A stretch of DNA of 7,118 nucleotides from JACQSU01 sp964359785. Lineage in GTDB: Archaea; Nanobdellota; Nanobdellia; Woesearchaeales; JAGWAF01. The stretch spans positions 1 to 7,118 of the forward strand of contig CAYHWL010000080.1 in the NCBI GenBank assembly GCA_964359785.1, in the 5' to 3' direction. Shown here in pieces: positions 4,388-7,118 of this stretch (positions are counted from its first letter, which is position 1; each line of letters opens with the position of its first letter). The translations under genes and the position numbers were made by a program. A model generated the notes under the pieces. That model ran no database searches, was not told where the DNA came from, and was given only the letters and a program-made list of their open reading frames with translations.

Positions 4388-7118
4388 TCAATGCACAAGC
4401 GGTCGATTTGTCTTCTTGGGAGGCTGTTTCAATCTCACCTGCCTTGTCGCCTTCTTGATATCCGAGATTGAATGCTTGACATTCCTCAATGGAGTGAATC
4501 TTGGCGCCTTCAGCGGCCGAGGAGTATGCGTTTTTAGCATCACCAAGACATCCTTGATCTTTTCCTTATGCCAAAAGCCGCCAAGCAGCCTCCTCTTGAT
4601 GGACAGGTCTTTTGTGAAATGGCTCTCAAGGTCATCAAATACGGACCGGCTTTCGAGATCGATAGGCTTGACCTGTTTTGGTGGATGCGTCAATGCCGCA
4701 GATCCCTCTCTCACAGGCCATAACTTACCCCAGAAGCCCACATCTTTTTTCAATGATGATTCCAGATCGGAGAAGGATGATCGGCCAGCGGTATGCGCCG
4801 GGATTTTCTTCTGCGGGATTTTTCGCCCTGATCCGGTTTTGCGTGAAGAGTATGCTTTGAAGATATCGAAGAGATGGCTAAGGATCTCTTTTATCTTTGG
4901 AGACACTACTGATTTTGACGCAGGCTTGAAATAAACCTTGGGTTTGACGAACCAACGATCGACAAAGAAGCCCACATCTTTCTCAAGCGCTTTCTCCAGA
5001 GAATCGAGTGAATTGGCCTTCTTCGCGCTATTTTTGGAAGAGGTATGATCCTGCCTGCGAGAGACTTGTTGTCTGGACATAAACCACTTGTCGAATAACG
5101 TAAGCTTTGTCTTGATGCCTTGCTCGATAGAATCCAATGACGGCCTCCTGGATCTTGCATGCGTCGTTTTGAGTGATTTTGGAGACGCGGCAAACCGACT
5201 TTGCGCGATCCCGGATAATCTAGCGCGGAATGACTGGATGGATCTTCTTATCGAAGATGGATCTGGAATGTTGAATTTGAGATGTTTGATTTTGTGCAAA
5301 GCGAATTTTGGCATGCTGAACTTCGGAGCTCTCAAATTCTGGAGGGGGAATCTGGGAGCTTCCAATCTTGGGAAGGAAACTTTTGGGGCTGTGAATCCTG
5401 GCAGCGCCTTCCTGCATGCGATGAGCCATCGATCAAAATATGTGAGATCCTTATCGAATTCTTTCTCTAGAGATGCCAAAGTCGGCCGTTTGGGGATCTT
5501 TGGCAGCTTAGGCTTCTTGAAATCTGTGAATGATATCCCCAATGACTTTCTAACTGTCTTTATCGACCCCAGGAATTTCACTTTGGTTTTTCTCAAAACC
5601 TTTTGGGCTGATTTCACTCCGTGCGCCAGATGTTTTTGAAGCCTTAATCTAGGAAGCCTTATTTTTGTAAGCTTGGGCAGGGAGAGCTTAGGCATGGCGA
5701 TCTTGACCATGCGAAGTTTCGGCAGGGAGAACTTACGCATGGCGATCTTGACCATGCGAAGTTTTGACAGGGAGAACTTAGGCATGGCGATCTTGACCAT
5801 GCGAAGTTTTGACAGGGATAGTCTTGGCGTCTTGAATCTAGGCATGGACCACTTTGATATGGCCACACCAAGCTTGCGCAGTTTTGGAATACTAATCTTT
5901 GGTATAGAGAGTTTTGACAGGGTATATTTGGGCAGGCTGAACTTGTGCCAATCAATCTTTGGAGCATGCCAGGATGATTTCGGCCCTGTCTTTGGCTCTC
6001 TGGACAGTCTGGATGGAGATTTAGCTTCAAGAAGCTTCTTTGCTCTCCTCAACGCGAATGGATTCCAATAGGCGCTAAACAAGGGGCTCTTGATCTTTCT
6101 AAATTGCAGCTTGTCCCACCATGTGAGATTAGCATCGAGATCCCCCTCTAGATTCCTCAAGCGCGAAAGATTTGGATCCTTCTCAAACAGAGCCTTTCTA
6201 GCCTTGTTCAATCTAGACGGCTTATAGACAGTGAAAAATGATCGAAGCGACTGCCAGTACGATCGCAGCCTGCCAGAACCGAAAGGCTCCCGCTCCTTGA
6301 AACGGATATAGGCAAGAGATGCGATGACACCCAACGCCATCCAGAAGAGGTAAAGCGAATAAGAGCGATGCCCAACAACACCTTGGACAAAGGATGCGCG
6401 GCAATCCTTTGGACAAGACGATTCATCCTCATCCAAACCACACACGCCATTACCGCAGCCACAGCCAGCTATGCTTCTTGCCTGCGCCCTGCTGATAGGC
6501 TTACCTACTATGACTAACACATCACCGTCCGAACAATCCTTCATCTTCACACGGACATACTGGTTGAAACCAAGGATCGGAGTCTTGGAAGACTTCGAGA
6601 GACTTTCTGCGAAACTCTTGAATATCGCCTTACGCGCAGAGCTCTTTGTGATGATCTGCGTATGTGTGGTATTAAGCTCATAATAATCCCTGCATCTGTC
6701 GCTTAGCAAGGCACCCCCTATCTTAGCCGCGCTAGTGACGCTTGTCAAGCCGTCATTCGCCTCGCTAAAAGACCCGGACGTATCGATCCCCGGCAAAGAC
6801 ATATGCTCTGTGCCGGCGATCGCTACATAATCGACGCCTTCAACCCGCGGGATCTGCTTGCCGGTCTTGAGCTCCTCGATCAAACGTGTGTTGAGATTAA
6901 AAAGAGGGATAAGAGCGTTCTCATTGAGGAAGAGATCGGCTGATGACTCGATGGCATCCACCACAGGAGAACCCTCATTAGGCCCAGCGATGAGCGTCGC
7001 TGTCGAGACCTTGCCAAGGAAGGAATACCTCCCAGGGCTATCCTTATTTTGGATATCCGCATCATGAAGCGCCTGCTGGACCACCAAAGAACCAAGCGAA
7101 TGACCGACCACAACTATA
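4388..7118 (-). CDS. Transmembrane alpha/beta hydrolase with a long basic repeat-rich cytoplasmic tail (5' partial)
   Basis: The frame is open from the right edge to TGA at 4390-4388, giving at least 909 residues; the start lies outside. The visible part opens with strand IVVV and the nucleophile elbow GHSLG (Ser codon 7099-7097), then LIAGPNEGSP, a candidate acid in NDGL (Asp, 6754-6752) and a candidate His in NTTHTQ (6664-6662). This layout resembles lipase/PGAP1-like (DUF676-type) serine hydrolases. Next is a six-cysteine module (6463-6401) of the form CxCGNGxC(x8)C(x3)C. One transmembrane helix follows (about 6358-6305) and then basic RFKERE. By the positive-inside rule the hydrolase is outside and the last roughly 638 residues are inside. 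That tail is extremely Lys/Arg/Pro/Ser-rich, with two pentad tracts and six copies of an acidic-aromatic motif. Reaction: probably ester or amide hydrolysis of an envelope substrate. The tail's function is unknown; it may bind nucleic acid, anionic lipid or a scaffold partner. Confidence 0.9.
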   Translation of the reverse strand, partial: IVVVGHSLGSLVVQQALHDADIQNKDSPGRYSFLGKVSTATLIAGPNEGSPVVDAIESSADLFLNENALIPLFNLNTRLIEELKTGKQIPRVEGVDYVAIAGTEHMSLPGIDTSGSFSEANDGLTSVTSAAKIGGALLSDRCRDYYELNTTHTQIITKSSARKAIFKSFAESLSKSSKTPILGFNQYVRVKMKDCSDGDVLVIVGKPISRAQARSIAGCGCGNGVCGLDEDESSCPKDCRASFVQGVVGHRSYSLYLFWMALGVIASLAYIRFKEREPFGSGRLRSYWQSLRSFFTVYKPSRLNKARKALFEKDPNLSRLRNLEGDLDANLTWWDKLQFRKIKSPLFSAYWNPFALRRAKKLLEAKSPSRLSREPKTGPKSSWHAPKIDWHKFSLPKYTLSKLSIPKISIPKLRKLGVAISKWSMPRFKTPRLSLSKLRMVKIAMPKFSLSKLRMVKIAMRKFSLPKLRMVKIAMPKLSLPKLTKIRLPRLRLQKHLAHGVKSAQKVLRKTKVKFLGSIKTVRKSLGISFTDFKKPKLPKIPKRPTLASLEKEFDKDLTYFDRWLIACRKALPGFTAPKVSFPRLEAPRFPLQNLRAPKFSMPKFALHKIKHLKFNIPDPSSIRRSIQSFRARLSGIAQSRFAASPKSLKTTHARSRRPSLDSIEQGIKTKLTLFDKWFMSRQQVSRRQDHTSSKNSAKKANSLDSLEKALEKDVGFFVDRWFVKPKVYFKPASKSVVSPKIKEILSHLFDIFKAYSSRKTGSGRKIPQKKIPAHTAGRSSFSDLESSLKKDVGFWGKLWPVREGSAALTHPPKQVKPIDLESRSVFDDLESHFTKDLSIKRRLLGGFWHKEKIKDVLVMLKTHTPRPLKAPRFTPLRNVKHSISDIKKATRQVRLKQPPKKTNRPLVH
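5261..5395 (-). repeat. Pentad tract 2 of the hydrolase tail (9 units)
   Basis: A second gap-free run of nine five-residue units, including FTAPK, VSFPR, LEAPR, LRAPK, FSMPK and FALHK, follows the second copy of the acidic-aromatic motif. It shares the hydrophobic-x-hydrophobic-P-K pattern of tract 1 but is more diverged and shows no DNA-level tandem identity, so it is an older expansion. Confidence 0.75.
5627..5941 (-). repeat. Pentad tract 1 of the hydrolase tail (21 five-residue units)
   Basis: The translated stretch can be cut without gaps into 21 units of five residues, such as FSLPK, LSIPK, ISIPK, WSMPR, IAMPK and LSLPK. The consensus is hydrophobic, then S/A/R, hydrophobic, P/S/V and K/R. 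The pattern alternates hydrophobic and polar residues with a basic residue every fifth position. It does not fit the A(D/N)Lxx consensus of the known pentapeptide-repeat family. In composition it resembles the PKF/PKL repeats of animal AHNAK and periaxin, presumably by convergence. Confidence 0.85.
5676..5810 (-). repeat. Three tandem 45-nt repeats inside the hydrolase tail
   Basis: Units at 5676-5720, 5721-5765 and 5766-5810 differ from each other at only two or three of 45 positions. A degraded fourth copy begins at 5811. Each encodes 15 residues (LRMVKIAMPKFSLSK and close variants), exactly three pentads, so the reading frame is kept. The near identity points to recent tandem duplication or gene conversion within an older, more diverged pentad tract. 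Confidence 0.9.

Larger units (their letters stand above)
4571..6160 (-). repeat. Six dispersed copies of an acidic-aromatic motif in the hydrolase tail
   Basis: Copies of about 20 residues lie at 6160-6101 (LRNLEGDLDANLTWWDKLQF), 5482-5423 (TLASLEKEFDKDLTYFDRWL), 5140-5081 (SLDSIEQGIKTKLTLFDKWF), 5011-4949 (starts SLDSLEKALEKDVGFF), 4777-4718 (SFSDLESSLKKDVGFWGKLW) and 4645-4571 (starts SVFDDLESHFTKDLS). The shared core is (S/T)-L-x-(S/D)-L-E-x3-x-K-(D/K)-(L/V)-(T/G)-(F/L)-F/W followed by a basic residue and W. These are the few acidic, aromatic patches in a basic tail, and the first half could form a short amphipathic helix. The copies are diverged, so their conservation suggests a selected docking or membrane-contact role. 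Confidence 0.8.

Noticed and set aside
4416..4934. 172-codon plus-strand open frame
   Set aside because: It is antisense to the conserved-motif part of the hydrolase tail and shows no domain or plausible start signal of its own.
5676..5810. CRISPR array
   Set aside because: The 45-nt units are directly adjacent with no spacers and lie inside a coding frame.
5627..5941. Member of the classic pentapeptide-repeat family (A(D/N)Lxx)
   Set aside because: The coding-strand units are hydrophobic-x-hydrophobic-P-K with proline in most good units and no A/C/S at the i-2 position, so they do not fit that family's consensus.
5088..6071. Plus-strand open frames (5088-5639 and 5673-6071) whose translations look like pentapeptide-repeat protein, for example NFGALKF and LGMAILTMRSF
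   Set aside because: They lie antisense to the long hydrolase-tail frame. Any repeat whose length is a multiple of three also repeats on the other strand. The minus frame is continuous with a recognisable hydrolase, cysteine module and membrane helix, so the plus frames are shadows.
7109..7111. GTG as the start codon of the hydrolase gene
   Set aside because: The frame stays open to the window edge, and this codon lies inside the strand leading to the GHSLG nucleophile elbow. A start here would remove the first half of the hydrolase fold.

Overview
The window most likely comes from an archaeon, probably an uncultivated DPANN-type lineage such as Woesearchaeota or Pacearchaeota. The evidence is indirect. 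One secreted protein carries roughly 40 N-glycosylation sequons. A TTTATATA box sits at archaeal promoter distance from a gene. Both large proteins are modular, membrane-tethered surface proteins of the kind common in those genomes. No rRNA, tRNA or housekeeping marker is present to fix the taxonomy.

Layout. Positions 1-3205 (minus strand) hold one uninterrupted frame of 1068 codons that leaves the window at its 3' end. It encodes a membrane-anchored subtilisin-family (S8) protease with a propeptide, a complete Asp/His/Asn/Ser active site, an Ig-like linker and two LamG-type jelly-roll domains. Positions 3206-3506 form a divergent intergenic region. It contains a TATA box for the protease, two hairpins, an 8-codon leader ORF ending directly at the protease start codon, and a separate palindrome. 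Positions 3507-4316 (plus strand) hold a Bro-N family antirepressor-like gene. Positions 4317-4387 are a short convergent spacer. Positions 4388-7118 (minus strand) hold the 3' part of a large gene whose start lies beyond the right edge. It encodes an alpha/beta hydrolase (GHSLG) ectodomain, a six-cysteine module, one transmembrane helix, and a very basic tail of about 638 residues that should face the cytoplasm.

The most unusual element is that tail. It combines two tracts of tandem five-residue units (roughly hydrophobic-S-hydrophobic-P-K) with six dispersed copies of an acidic-then-aromatic motif (SLESxLxKDVGFFxRW-like). Part of the first pentad tract has recently amplified as three nearly identical 45-nt units. 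I recognise no described family with this architecture.

The protease and the hydrolase both appear to be envelope proteins and could act on external protein and on lipid or ester substrates. They are convergent, separated by the antirepressor gene, and nothing shows that they form one pathway. The antirepressor is flanked by matching inverted sequence elements, which may mark it as a small inserted cassette.
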